From Verrucomicrobiales bacterium (GTDB taxonomy: Bacteria > Verrucomicrobiota > Verrucomicrobiia > Limisphaerales > CAIMTB01), in contig JAEUHG010000071.1 of assembly GCA_016795425.1 (NCBI GenBank), positions 1-64,000 of the forward strand: DNA of 64,000 bases, in the 5' to 3' direction. The notes under the pieces were generated by a model that had not been told where the DNA came from, ran no database searches, and worked only from the letters and a program-made list of their open reading frames with translations. Position 1 is the first letter of the stretch. The number at the start of each line of letters is the position of its first letter. Made by a program: the position numbers and the translations under genes. Of the stretch, positions 35,970 to 44,758 are shown one piece after another.

Positions 35970-38900
35970 ATGAATCAGAAAAGGACACGCTGGATGGCAG
36001 CCCTATTGCTGGCTGCAGGTTGTTTGGCCCTTCCATCTGCTTCCGCCGCCACGGTGGAAGTGCCGCCTGGCGGATTGTCAGGAGAAGTCCGTTGGACCGC
36101 CGACAATGAATACCTTCTGACGGGCTATACCTATGTTCTGAGCAACGCGGTGCTCCGCATTGATCCTGGCACCGTCATTCGCGGTCGCAACGGCACGGCT
36201 CCGAACTTCGGGGTGCTCTATGTTTGCCAAGGGGGGAAGATCTTTGCGGAGGGTACGCGTCAACAGCCGATTATCTTCACTGCGGAGGAGGACGATCTGT
36301 CCGACTCGGAAGATCTGCTGATTACGGACCGCGGATTGTGGGGCGGCTTGGTCATTCTCGGCCATGCACCCATCAACAAGGCGGTGAATGCCGCCGGTGA
36401 TGCGGCCACGCCCAAGTACGAGGTCTATGAAGGCCTGGAGGATCTTCAACTGAGTGGACAGTTTGTTCACCGATACGGAGGCGCCGACGAAAACGACAAC
36501 TCCGGTGTGCTGCGGTACGTCTCGATCCGACATGGCGGACAGAAGTTGAGCCCGGACAAGGAGATCAACGGACTGTCCTTGGGAGGCGTGGGCCGGAACA
36601 CGACGGTGGAGTACATCGAGGTTCTGTCGTTCGCCGATGACGGCTTCGAATTCTTCGGCGGGTCGGTGAACACGAAGTACCTGGTGTCGGCATTCAATGA
36701 CGACGATGCGTTCGACACGGACATGGGATGGACCGGCAAGAACCAGTTCTGGTTCTCGATCCAGTCGAACGACCGGCGCGACAATGGCTCGGAGCAGAAC
36801 GGCGAACCGAACGAGCGCAGCGACGGAACGGGAGCTCCGGCGGCCACCTACGAGATTTACAACGCGACGATGATCGGCGCCGGGGCGGGGGCCGGCGGCA
36901 CCGCCAACAACCACGCCATGCTGTTGCGTCGGTATCTGCAGGCGGGCTGGTACAACAGCATCTTCACGGACTTCAATGGCCAGCCCATCAATGGCGGCGG
37001 GCCTCAGAGCGGGGCCACGCCCAAGCTGGTCGACAATCTGTGGTGGGGGTTCACCGCACCCGTCTTCACCAACGAACTGTTCACCGTGACCGCCAACCGA
37101 AACTCGACGAACGTCGATCCCCGGTTGAGGGGGATCAGTCGGGAACCGAATGGTCTTCTTGATCCGCGACCGCAATTGGGCAGTCCGGCGCTTCGCTCCC
37201 CAGCGACCGTGCCGGCCGACTTGTTCTACACGCCGGCCCGGTACCAAGGCGCGTTTAGCGGGCAATACAATTGGCTGCAAGAATGGACGGCCCTGGATCA
37301 GAGCGGATTCGTTGCTCCGCCGGTCACCGAGGAGAACATCGTGGTGGTGGATCAGCCGGTGATCTCCGGCGAGGTCACGTGGTCCGCGACCAACACCTAT
37401 GTCCTGCCCGGGTATGTTTACGTTCTGAGCAATGCGGTGTTGAGAATTGAGCCTGGTACCGTGATCAAGGGTCGCGCTGGGACCGCCCCCAATTTCGGGA
37501 GTCTCTATGTGTGTCGTGGCGGCAAGATCTACGCCGAGGGTACGCCGTCCCGCCCGATCATCTTCACCGCCGAGGAGGACGACCTGGCGGATCCGACGGA
37601 CCTGCTGATCACGGACCGTGGCCTGTGGGGCGGTGTGGTGCTGCTCGGAAATGCGCGCATCAACAAAGCGGTCAATGCGGCGGGTGACGCCTCGTCGCCC
37701 AGGTACGAGATCTACGAAGGCCTCGAAGACCTGCAGATCAGCGGGCAGAACGTTCACCGCTTCGGTGGCGACAATGACGACGACAGTTCCGGTGTCCTCC
37801 GCTACGTCTCGATCCGTCACGGCGGACAGAAGCTGAGTCCGGATAAGGAGATCAACGGGCTTTCCTTGGGCGGCGTCGGACGCGGAACGACGCTGGAGTA
37901 CATCGAGGTGCTTTCGTTTGCGGACGACGGGTTCGAGTTCTTCGGCGGATCCGTGAACACCAAGTACCTGGTGTCCGCATTCAATGATGACGACGCGTTC
38001 GACACCGACATGGGGTGGTCGGGAAAGAACCAGTTCTGGTTCGCGATCCAGTCCAACGACAAGCGCGACACCGGTTCCGAGCAAAACGGCGAACCGAACG
38101 AGCGCAACGACGGAACAGGCGTTCCGGGGGCCACCTACGAGATCTACAACGCGACCTTGCTGGGTGCCGGCGCCACTGCGGGCGGAACCGCGAACAACCA
38201 TGGAATGCTCTTCCGCCGTTACAACCAGTCGGCCTGGTACAACAGCATCTTCGCCGACTTCAACGGACAGCCCCTGAGCGGAGGCGGACCTCAGACCGGT
38301 GCCGCACCCAAGCTGATGGATAATCTTTGGTGGGGATTCGCGTCGCCGGTGTTCACCAATGAACTGTTCACCGTCGCCGCGAACCACAATGCCACCAACA
38401 TCGATCCGCAACTTCGCGGCATCTCGCGCACCCAGAACGGGCGGCTCGACCCGCGACCCATTCCGGGCAGCCCGGCCCTCACCTCGCCTCGCGTTGCGCC
38501 GAAGGACGGATTCTACTCAGAGGCCGGTTACCGGGGGGCATTCGACGCCGAGGACAATTGGTTGCGGAATTGGACTTATTTGGCGCAGGGCGGCTTCGTG
38601 GCGGGTTTCCGAAACCAGATCCTGCTCGGAAACCAGGTGATCACGGGCGACGTGACCTGGTATGCGACGAACATTTACGTGCTCAACCGCTGGGTTTACG
38701 TGCTGAGCAACGCGGTGCTGCGCATCGAGCCCGGCACGGTGATCAAGGGACGGAACGGGACTGCGCCCAACTTCGGCGCCCTGTTTGTCTGTCAGGGTGG
38801 AAAGATCTACGCCGAAGGTCGTCCGCATAATCCGATCATCTTCACGTCCGAGGACGACGATCTCGCGGATTCGGAGGACAAGGTGGTCACCGATCGGGGG

Positions 38901-40121
38901 CTCTGGGGTGGAGTGGTCATTCTCGGCAATGCGCGAATCAACAAAGCCGTCAACGCCGCCGGGGATGCGGCGACTCCGAAATACGAGGTGTACGAGGGTC
39001 TCGAGGATATTCAGTTGAACGGCCAGTATGTGCACCGTTTCGGCGGTTCAGACGATGACGACAGCTCCGGTGTGATCCGGTACGTGTCGGTCCGGCACGG
39101 CGGTCAAAAACTGAGTCCGGACAAGGAGATCAACGGGTTCTCATTCGGCGGTGTGGGACGCGGGACGGTCGTCGAGTACCTCGAGGCACTCTCGTTCGCT
39201 GATGATGGGTTTGAGTTCTTCGGCGGTACCGTCAACACCAAGTACCTGGTCTCCGCGTTCAACGATGACGACGGCTTCGACACCGACATGGGGTGGTCTG
39301 GCAAAAACCAGTTCTGGTTCGGGATCCAGGCCAATGACCGCAGGGACAATGGATCCGAGCAGAACGGCGAGCCGAACGAACGCAATGATGGGACAGGCGT
39401 TCCGCAGGCGACCTATGAGATCTACAACGCCACCCTGATCGGGGCGGGAGCCTCGGCCGGAGGCACGGCGAACAACCACGGGATGCTGTTCCGTCGGTAT
39501 GCCCGACCGGGCTGGTACAACAGCATCTTCACTGACTTCAACGGACAACCGCTGAATGGCGGGGGACCGCAGACGGGGGCGCAACCTGGCCTGCAGGACA
39601 ACCTCTGGTGGGGTTTTGCGACACCGGTCTTCACCAACGACCTGTTCACTGTCGCGGCCAATAACAACAGCACGAACATCGATCCTCAACTGGGCGGGAT
39701 CAGTCGCGAACCGAACGGCGGGTTGGATCCGCGTCCACTCCCGGGCAGTCCCGCGCTGTCGACGGCGCGGATGACACCTGCGAATGGGTTCTACCTGACG
39801 GCTCCCTACAAGGGCGCCTTTGCCGACGTGGGCTGGGCCACGGATTGGACCGGCATCGCCAGCTACAACATTTTGACGGCGGCTGGAGGTGGCACGGTTG
39901 TCCCGGGTGTCGAGCCAGCCGCTCCCGTGACCCTGGCGGTGCAGCGGGAAGGAACGGGCTTGAAGCTGGTATGGACCGGCGGATCGGCGCCGTACACGGT
40001 CCAGCGCGCGGCGAACGTGACCGGGGGCGTTTGGGTGGACGTCGGTACGACCGCCGTGTCCGAGTGGACAGTGGCGGTGGACGGCGAAGCCGCGTTCTAC
40101 CGGGTGATTTCGGCCCGCTGA
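35970..40121 (+). CDS. large secreted protein with three tandem copies of an uncharacterised domain of about 427 residues
   Basis: The 1383-residue protein has a signal peptide (about 1-26). It is built from three near-identical domains beginning at about residues 36, 464 and 890 (period 426-428). Each begins SGEVxWxAxNxYxLxGxxYV, continues VLRIxPGTVIxGRxGTAPNF and GGKIxAEGTxxxPIIFTAEED, and contains RYVSIRHGGQKLSPDKEING, ADDGFEFFGGxVNTKYLVSA, FNDDDAFDTDMGW and QNGEPNERxDGTG. The Asp-rich loops look like calcium sites and the hydrophobic register suggests a beta-helix. Similar single-copy proteins occur in Bacteroidetes and Gemmatimonadetes near TonB receptors, but I know of no function. The last 80 residues form the shared YTVQRAANVTGGVW...FYRVI domain. 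It follows the receptor gene by 144 bp with its own Pho-box-like site. Confidence 0.85.
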   Translation: MNQKRTRWMAALLLAAGCLALPSASAATVEVPPGGLSGEVRWTADNEYLLTGYTYVLSNAVLRIDPGTVIRGRNGTAPNFGVLYVCQGGKIFAEGTRQQPIIFTAEEDDLSDSEDLLITDRGLWGGLVILGHAPINKAVNAAGDAATPKYEVYEGLEDLQLSGQFVHRYGGADENDNSGVLRYVSIRHGGQKLSPDKEINGLSLGGVGRNTTVEYIEVLSFADDGFEFFGGSVNTKYLVSAFNDDDAFDTDMGWTGKNQFWFSIQSNDRRDNGSEQNGEPNERSDGTGAPAATYEIYNATMIGAGAGAGGTANNHAMLLRRYLQAGWYNSIFTDFNGQPINGGGPQSGATPKLVDNLWWGFTAPVFTNELFTVTANRNSTNVDPRLRGISREPNGLLDPRPQLGSPALRSPATVPADLFYTPARYQGAFSGQYNWLQEWTALDQSGFVAPPVTEENIVVVDQPVISGEVTWSATNTYVLPGYVYVLSNAVLRIEPGTVIKGRAGTAPNFGSLYVCRGGKIYAEGTPSRPIIFTAEEDDLADPTDLLITDRGLWGGVVLLGNARINKAVNAAGDASSPRYEIYEGLEDLQISGQNVHRFGGDNDDDSSGVLRYVSIRHGGQKLSPDKEINGLSLGGVGRGTTLEYIEVLSFADDGFEFFGGSVNTKYLVSAFNDDDAFDTDMGWSGKNQFWFAIQSNDKRDTGSEQNGEPNERNDGTGVPGATYEIYNATLLGAGATAGGTANNHGMLFRRYNQSAWYNSIFADFNGQPLSGGGPQTGAAPKLMDNLWWGFASPVFTNELFTVAANHNATNIDPQLRGISRTQNGRLDPRPIPGSPALTSPRVAPKDGFYSEAGYRGAFDAEDNWLRNWTYLAQGGFVAGFRNQILLGNQVITGDVTWYATNIYVLNRWVYVLSNAVLRIEPGTVIKGRNGTAPNFGALFVCQGGKIYAEGRPHNPIIFTSEDDDLADSEDKVVTDRGLWGGVVILGNARINKAVNAAGDAATPKYEVYEGLEDIQLNGQYVHRFGGSDDDDSSGVIRYVSVRHGGQKLSPDKEINGFSFGGVGRGTVVEYLEALSFADDGFEFFGGTVNTKYLVSAFNDDDGFDTDMGWSGKNQFWFGIQANDRRDNGSEQNGEPNERNDGTGVPQATYEIYNATLIGAGASAGGTANNHGMLFRRYARPGWYNSIFTDFNGQPLNGGGPQTGAQPGLQDNLWWGFATPVFTNDLFTVAANNNSTNIDPQLGGISREPNGGLDPRPLPGSPALSTARMTPANGFYLTAPYKGAFADVGWATDWTGIASYNILTAAGGGTVVPGVEPAAPVTLAVQREGTGLKLVWTGGSAPYTVQRAANVTGGVWVDVGTTAVSEWTVAVDGEAAFYRVISAR

Positions 40122-40154
40122 TCGAGGTGTCTTGGGATCGGTGGGATCATGTGG

Positions 40155-40188
40155 GCGCGGGATCGCGAAAGTGATCCCGCGCTTTTTT
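40155..40188 (+). terminator. rho-independent terminator after the secreted-protein gene
   Basis: A perfect 10-bp stem GCGCGGGATC / GATCCCGCGC (40155-40164 and 40173-40182) with an 8-base loop is followed by TTTTTT at 40183-40188. It lies 33 bp after the stop codon and closes the TonB-receptor locus. Confidence 0.92.
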
Positions 40189-40292
40189 ATACGGCGACGG
40201 CTTCAATGAAATGGGTTGTCCATCGACATCCCAAGCGACTCAGAGAACGGCCCCGGGACAGGCTGGATATCATTTCGTGGGTTCCCCGAGGC

Positions 40293-41204
40293 TCACTTCT
40301 TAATTCCCCGCAGGAATTCATCGAACCAATCGGCAAGGATCAGGAGGTCCCTGTCCATGCCGTCCCAGCCGTGCTCCTTGCCCTCGCGGACCACGAGTTT
40401 GAAGGGAACACCAGCGGCCTTGGCCTTCTCCTCGAATAATCGCGCCTGGTAAATGGGGACGAGTTGATCGGCATCCCCGTGAATGATCAGGGTGGGGGCG
40501 GTCCTGGCCGTTACGTAGTGAATGGGCGAGATCTCCTTGCTGAGTTGGGCGCGGCCTTCGGCGGTGTCGGATCGCGGGCCAAAGGCGGGTTTGAAATTGG
40601 TGAGTCGGCCGACGCCGCAGGCATCTTCTCCCGGGGCTCCCCAATTCGCGAAGTCGGTGGGTGGAAAGAAGCACGCGACGGCCTGAACAGCGCTGTCGTT
40701 GCGGTCGATCGGATCCTTGGCGTCGGGTTTGCCTGGCCCGCCCTGCGTGCCGAGAGTCAGGGAGAGATGGCCGCCAGCACTGGCACCCAGGACGCCGAAT
40801 TTGTCGGGTTTGATCCCCCAACGGGCTGCGTGATGTCGAATCCAACGGGTGGCCCGATGGAGATCCTGCTGGATTTCGGGGATGGTAAAGCGGGGTTGGG
40901 AACCGTGGACCACGGCAAAGACCGTGTAGCCGCGTTGGAGGAATGGCAGGCAGAAGCCGGGGTTGATCGCTTCCTTGGAAGAAAAGAAACCACCGCTGAC
41001 CACCAGGATGAGGGCGCAGCCGTTCTTGTCCTGATGGGGTTCGAAGACGTCGAGCGTGAGGGCGGTGCCGAATTTTCTTCCGTAGATGAGATCCTCGGTG
41101 CGGGTGAAGGGCAGCTGGGGCTGCTGGGCATGGAGGTTTCCTGGCTGGCCCCAGAGACAAAGCGAGAGCAGGAGGCCGCGAAGGACGGCGAGGCGCGAGT
41201 GCAT
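40293..41204 (-). CDS. alpha/beta hydrolase (carboxylesterase/lipase-like, secreted)
   Basis: The 303-residue protein has a signal peptide (about 1-26, NLHAQ). It has the nucleophile elbow GASAGG with Ser142, the acid loop HGDADQLVP and a His in EGKEHGWDG, giving a complete catalytic triad. The oxyanion region is VVSGGFFSS instead of the usual HGGGW. The family covers acetyl-xylan and feruloyl esterases and short-chain lipases. It stands alone; its upstream region contains an inverted pair of the GCAGAGGCGCAGAG repeat. The substrate cannot be assigned. Confidence 0.85.
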   Translation of the reverse strand: MHSRLAVLRGLLLSLCLWGQPGNLHAQQPQLPFTRTEDLIYGRKFGTALTLDVFEPHQDKNGCALILVVSGGFFSSKEAINPGFCLPFLQRGYTVFAVVHGSQPRFTIPEIQQDLHRATRWIRHHAARWGIKPDKFGVLGASAGGHLSLTLGTQGGPGKPDAKDPIDRNDSAVQAVACFFPPTDFANWGAPGEDACGVGRLTNFKPAFGPRSDTAEGRAQLSKEISPIHYVTARTAPTLIIHGDADQLVPIYQARLFEEKAKAAGVPFKLVVREGKEHGWDGMDRDLLILADWFDEFLRGIKK

Positions 41205-41263
41205 TCGCGAGGGTGGCCGGAAGGGCAGGAGGAGGCAATGGAGAGAAGGAGAAATGGGTGTTC

Positions 41264-41384
41264 TCGCGCAGAGTCGCAGAGGCGCAGAGGAGGAAGGGAT
41301 TGGATGAGAAGGAGGAAGTTAGGGAAGGGGATCGGGCTTCTTTCTGGTTTCCCTGAACCTCTGCGGCTCTGCGCCTCTGCGCGA
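41264..41384. repeat. inverted-repeat unit of the GCAGAGGCGCAGAG family
   Basis: The left arm 41264-41290 and right arm 41358-41384 are inverted copies (25 of 27 positions) around a 67-bp interior. The arms have the same sequence as the cluster at 11434-11867. The unit lies between the divergent esterase and isomerase genes, with a further short degenerate copy (CTCTGCGCCTCC) near 41423. Confidence 0.8.
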
Positions 41385-41473
41385 TGCACCAACGCTTGTT
41401 TCCCTTTCCTTCCTTCCTTTGTCTCTGCGCCTCCTTCTCCGGAGTTCGCTTAACATCTTTCCGCATTCGACCC

Positions 41474-42361
41474 ATGCTCACGGCGGCAACCCGTCGCATG
41501 AATTTCTCCTCCCCTCCCCTCTCGTTGTCGGTCCGCATCGCCGAAGGGTTTCTCTCGAAGGAACAAGCGATGATGGAACTGCCGGCGTTGATCCGATTGG
41601 CGCGCGAAGCCGGTTACCAGGCATTGTGCATGCGCGGATCGCAGTTGAGCGTGCGCACCGATCACCAGGTGGTGACCGCCGCGGCAGCGGCACTGCGGGA
41701 AGCGGGGATCGGAGTGACGATGGTCACGGGCGACTTCGACATCGTTTACAACAATGACAATGGGCCAAGCTGTTTGAGGAACATCGGGCCTTACCTCGAT
41801 CTGGCGGCGGCCCTCGGTGCCACCCTGGTTCGGGTGGCGCTGCGGAAGGAGGAAGACATCGCGCACGCCCGGCGGGCTGCGGACGAGGCGGCGGAACGAG
41901 GAATCCGATTGGTACACCAATGCCACATTCAAAGCCTCTTCGAAACGGTGGATGGCATCGTGTCGACGCTGCGCGCCATTGATCGAAAGAACTTCGGTCT
42001 GATTTTCGAAGCGGCGAATCTCGAGTTGTGCGGACAGGATTACGGGGTCGAGATCGTGCGGCGGTTGAGTCCGTGGATCTTCAACGTTTACCTGCAGAAT
42101 CAGCGATTGCACACGCAGGGTAAGGTGACACTGGAAACCTGGACCCGCGGGGCGGTGAGGTTTGATGTGATGCCCCTCACCGAACCCGGAGGCATTGATT
42201 TTGGGCGCGTCTTCGACGCCTTGGCGGCGACGGGTTATGCGGGGCCGATCACGGTCCATCAGTCGGCACCGGAGTCGGGCTCAGCGCTGGAGGCCGCCCG
42301 GAACACGGCCGTGTTTCTCCTTGGCCATTGCCGTCGCGCGGGCGTGGGCGTCGGACGGTGA
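41474..42361 (+). CDS. sugar phosphate isomerase/epimerase family TIM-barrel protein
   Basis: The 295-residue protein resembles xylose-isomerase-like (AP endonuclease 2 family) TIM barrels. Features are IRLAREAGYQALCMRG, a central LRNIGPYLDLAAALGATLVRV, RGIRLVHQCHIQSLFETVDG and the substrate loop GLIFEAANLELCGQDYG. The start could be ATG 41474 or ATG 41498; farther upstream in-frame codons lie in repeat DNA. Its 3' end overlaps the convergent MFS gene by 81 bp. Many such proteins act on inositol or sugar derivatives; the substrate is unknown. Confidence 0.82.
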   Translation: MLTAATRRMNFSSPPLSLSVRIAEGFLSKEQAMMELPALIRLAREAGYQALCMRGSQLSVRTDHQVVTAAAAALREAGIGVTMVTGDFDIVYNNDNGPSCLRNIGPYLDLAAALGATLVRVALRKEEDIAHARRAADEAAERGIRLVHQCHIQSLFETVDGIVSTLRAIDRKNFGLIFEAANLELCGQDYGVEIVRRLSPWIFNVYLQNQRLHTQGKVTLETWTRGAVRFDVMPLTEPGGIDFGRVFDALAATGYAGPITVHQSAPESGSALEAARNTAVFLLGHCRRAGVGVGR

Positions 42362-43663
42362 GGCTGGCACCAGGGCGGGTTCGCCAGCGGAAGTGACTGG
42401 GATGAACCACGCGAGCCAGAGACCGACGGCATACACCAAGCTGGTGGCCAATCCCATGCGGCCAATATCGCCGGCGAAAACGACCGAGAGCGGAGCCGAA
42501 GCAAGAATGGCGAATGCCGAGACGAGCCTTCCGAAATTGAACGTCACACCGGTGCCGGTGGCGCGAATGGGGGTCGGAAACAGTCCGGGAAGATAGTAAG
42601 GAAGCCACCCGAAGAAGCTGACGCCGACCACGCCGAGCGCGAAGGTCAACGGGAGAAAGGCCGGCTCACCGGGACGTGTGCCTCCGAAGATTGCGAGGCT
42701 CAGCCCCAAGGAACCGAGGCTGATCAGGAAGAAGCTGTGTCGAGGTCCCAGACGGCTGGCGATCCAACCCCCACCCAGGGATCCGAGGACGGCCCCGATG
42801 GATTGCACGATGAGCGTGGCGGCTTTGAGGTCGGCGGCGGCGGCGGCTTCGGATACCTGGCCAGCCCAGGGGACCAGGCGCTGGCCGGAGGCCCAGCCGC
42901 CAAGAAGCGGGATCGTTCCCAACGCGATACCCAGGAATGTCCGGGAAGTGTAAGGATGGCGAAACACCACGCTGAGCGGCGCGGGGGCCGATGGGGCGTG
43001 GTCCCTGGAGGAGGATGAATCTTGTTTTCGGGCGGCGAGCCAGGCCCTGGATTCGGGGACCAGGAGCAGGACCGCCAGGCCAAGCAGCAGCGGAACCCCG
43101 CCGAAGAGGAGTACCCACCGCCACGTGTCGCGCGTGACGGGGTGATAGGCCATGACCCAGCCGAGAATCAGAAACCCCACGTTGGCGGAACACCCGATGA
43201 GACCAGCCAGCATCGGACGCGACACGCTCGGCCACGCTTCGAGTGTGAGTGAAACACCGTTGGGCCACATGCCGCCAACGCCGAGGCAGGCGAGGAAACG
43301 CAGCAGGAGCAGTTGTTCGGGAGTGGCGACGCGGTAACTGATCGCGGTGAAGGCGGAGTAGCAGACAATGCTGGCGCCCATGGCTTTCACACGCCCGAAG
43401 CGGTCCCCCAGAGCACCGAAGAGTGCGCCGCCGGAAGCGGCTCCCAGAAAGAAGGCGATGAGAAACCACGAGAACCAACGATCCGCCGCGACCTCCAGGG
43501 ACACGCCCGTGGCGGAGAGGACCCCGGCTGCTTGGAACTCCTGAATCGCGGGCCGGGTCGCGGCGACCACGAGTGACATTTCGACGCCAGCGAACATCCA
43601 TCCAAGAAATGCCGCCGCAAGAATCACCCAGGCCTCGCGTCGGGTAGGGGCGTTGGACGGCAT
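42281..43663 (-). CDS. MFS transporter (sugar/acid:H+ symporter-like)
   Basis: The 460-residue protein has 12 predicted TM helices. The MFS motif between TM2 and TM3 reads GALFGALGDRFGRVKAM, and the second-half motif is GGWIASRLGPRH. ATG 43663 (MPSNAPTRREAW) is preferred; a TTG at 43708 overlapping the DJ-1 gene is the alternative. It follows the DJ-1/PfpI gene closely on the same strand. The C-terminal tail (DAHARATAMAKEKHGR) overlaps the convergent isomerase gene. The substrate is unknown; the neighbouring isomerase hints at a sugar or polyol. Confidence 0.88.
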   Translation of the reverse strand: MPSNAPTRREAWVILAAAFLGWMFAGVEMSLVVAATRPAIQEFQAAGVLSATGVSLEVAADRWFSWFLIAFFLGAASGGALFGALGDRFGRVKAMGASIVCYSAFTAISYRVATPEQLLLLRFLACLGVGGMWPNGVSLTLEAWPSVSRPMLAGLIGCSANVGFLILGWVMAYHPVTRDTWRWVLLFGGVPLLLGLAVLLLVPESRAWLAARKQDSSSSRDHAPSAPAPLSVVFRHPYTSRTFLGIALGTIPLLGGWASGQRLVPWAGQVSEAAAAADLKAATLIVQSIGAVLGSLGGGWIASRLGPRHSFFLISLGSLGLSLAIFGGTRPGEPAFLPLTFALGVVGVSFFGWLPYYLPGLFPTPIRATGTGVTFNFGRLVSAFAILASAPLSVVFAGDIGRMGLATSLVYAVGLWLAWFIPVTSAGEPALVPASPSDAHARATAMAKEKHGRVPGGLQR

Positions 43664-43704
43664 GGTGGCAGCGGGCTTCAGGGGGCGCGAGCGCCGTTCA
43701 CGGG

Positions 43705-44274
43705 TCAAGGTTGAGCGGCTCGCAGAAGGCGGATGAATTCCTTGAGCACGAGGGTGTTCTCCTGCCAGCCGCGACCGGTGACCAGTGTGCCGTCCACCAC
43801 CAACGGTTCACCCGTGTAGGTTGCGCCACCTTGCTCGGCGTCCATGGCGCACTTTGGGACCGTGGTGACGCGTTTGCCGCGGATGCAGTCGGCGGCGGTG
43901 AGGATCTCGATGCCGTGGCAGATGCAGGCGATGGGTTTGCCGGACTCGGCGATTTCCTTCGTGACCCGACGGAGCGTGGGATCGTAGCGGATGTATTCCG
44001 GGGCGCGTCCGCCGGAGATAAACATGCCGGCGTAATCTTCGGCGCGCAGATCGCGGAAGGCGATTTGGGCTCGAAGATGGTAACCGGGCCGTTCCTGGGT
44101 GATGTCCCAGGGAATATCGGGGTTGGGCGGGATCTCGTGGAGGACCGCGTGATAGAGGCGGGCCTCGGGGCCGGCGACCACGACTTCATAGCCGTCCTCG
44201 GGCAATCGGAACCAGGCGTAGAAGGTGTCGAGGACCTCGGTGGCATCGCCGATGGGCATGAGGATTTTGGGCAT
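43705..44274 (-). CDS. DJ-1/PfpI family protein
   Basis: The 189-residue protein starts MPKILMPIGDATEVLDTFYAW and has the nucleophile elbow AESGKPIACICHGIEILTAAD with the Cys of the DJ-1/PfpI superfamily, plus DLRAEDYAGMFISGGRAPEY. Members act as glyoxalase III, deglycases, proteases or amidases. It precedes the MFS gene on the same strand. The ATG at 44274 is clear; upstream codons are repeat DNA. Confidence 0.9.
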   Translation of the reverse strand: MPKILMPIGDATEVLDTFYAWFRLPEDGYEVVVAGPEARLYHAVLHEIPPNPDIPWDITQERPGYHLRAQIAFRDLRAEDYAGMFISGGRAPEYIRYDPTLRRVTKEIAESGKPIACICHGIEILTAADCIRGKRVTTVPKCAMDAEQGGATYTGEPLVVDGTLVTGRGWQENTLVLKEFIRLLRAAQP

Positions 44275-44373
44275 GGCGGGTGCGCGATTGCGGGAGGGGT
44301 AACAGGACGCAGGGTAGCGGCGATGGAGTGAGGGGAAAGCTTTCAATCGCGGAAGGCCGATGGGGAAGGGGAA

Positions 44374-44435
44374 GCGCCGTCGGAGACGTCGCGGTCCGGG
44401 AGGAAGGCGAGTAGCGCGGGCCTCCGGACCCGCAG
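44374..44435. repeat. GTCGGAGACGTCGCGGTCCG repeat, copy 1
   Basis: This 62-bp unit begins GCGCCGTCGGAGACGTCGCG, contains GGTCCGGGAGGA, and ends GGGCCTCCGGACCCGCAG. GGTCCGGGAGG and CCTCCGGACC are inverted, so the unit can fold into a hairpin. Confidence 0.7.
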
Positions 44436-44565
44436 GAGGAGCAGCGAAGCCAAGGGTTGCGTGGTCGTCGTCGCGAAGCGTCGTGGAGTGCGGCAGTCCT
44501 CTGCCGCTTTGGAAAAACCAATGAGGCGAGCAGGCGTGCGCATGCGGCAAAAGAAGGTCAAAAGT

Positions 44566-44628
44566 GCGCCGTCGGAGACGTCGCGGTCCGGGAGGAAGAC
44601 AGGGAGCGCGGGGCCTCCGGACCCGCAG
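44566..44628. repeat. GTCGGAGACGTCGCGGTCCG repeat, copy 2
   Basis: This 63-bp copy has the same ends as copy 1 and differs mainly in the hairpin loop (AGACAGGGAGCGCGG instead of AGGCGAGTAGCGCG). Confidence 0.7.
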
Positions 44629-44653
44629 AGGGCAAGGGGGTGCAAAGGGAGAT

Positions 44654-44697
44654 GCGCCGCAGGGACGCGTCGCGGTCCGGGAGGAGCGCGAGGAGCG
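44654..44697. repeat. GTCGGAGACGTCGCGGTCCG repeat, partial copy 3
   Basis: A diverged left part (GCGCCGCAGGGACGCGTCGC, then GGTCCGGGAGGAGCGCGAGG) lacks the right hairpin arm. It lies about 60 bp before the next gene. Confidence 0.55.
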
Positions 44698-44758
44698 TTG
44701 CGCGGTGTTGTTACAAATCCGGAACAACGCGGGGTTGGGCTGCCGGTTAAATGGCGGC

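Larger units (their letters stand above)
44275..44758. other. intergenic region with a second dispersed repeat family
   Basis: These 484 bases separate the divergent DJ-1 and coiled-coil genes. They hold three related repeat copies (annotated at 44374, 44566 and 44654) and no supported gene. In-frame extensions of the flanking genes through this region are rich in Arg, Gly and Pro and look spurious. Confidence 0.65.

Noticed and set aside
36078..38411. 777-codon open frame on the minus strand within the triplicated gene
   Set aside because: It mirrors the codon bias of the plus-strand gene, is broken into repeated blocks by the same triplication, and has no ribosome-binding site or recognisable domain. 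It is a GC-driven shadow.
35970..40121. type IX secretion C-terminal sorting domain
   Set aside because: The end lacks the T9SS KxxxP-type signature, and T9SS genes are absent here; the C-terminus fits the Verrucomicrobia-type shared domain instead.
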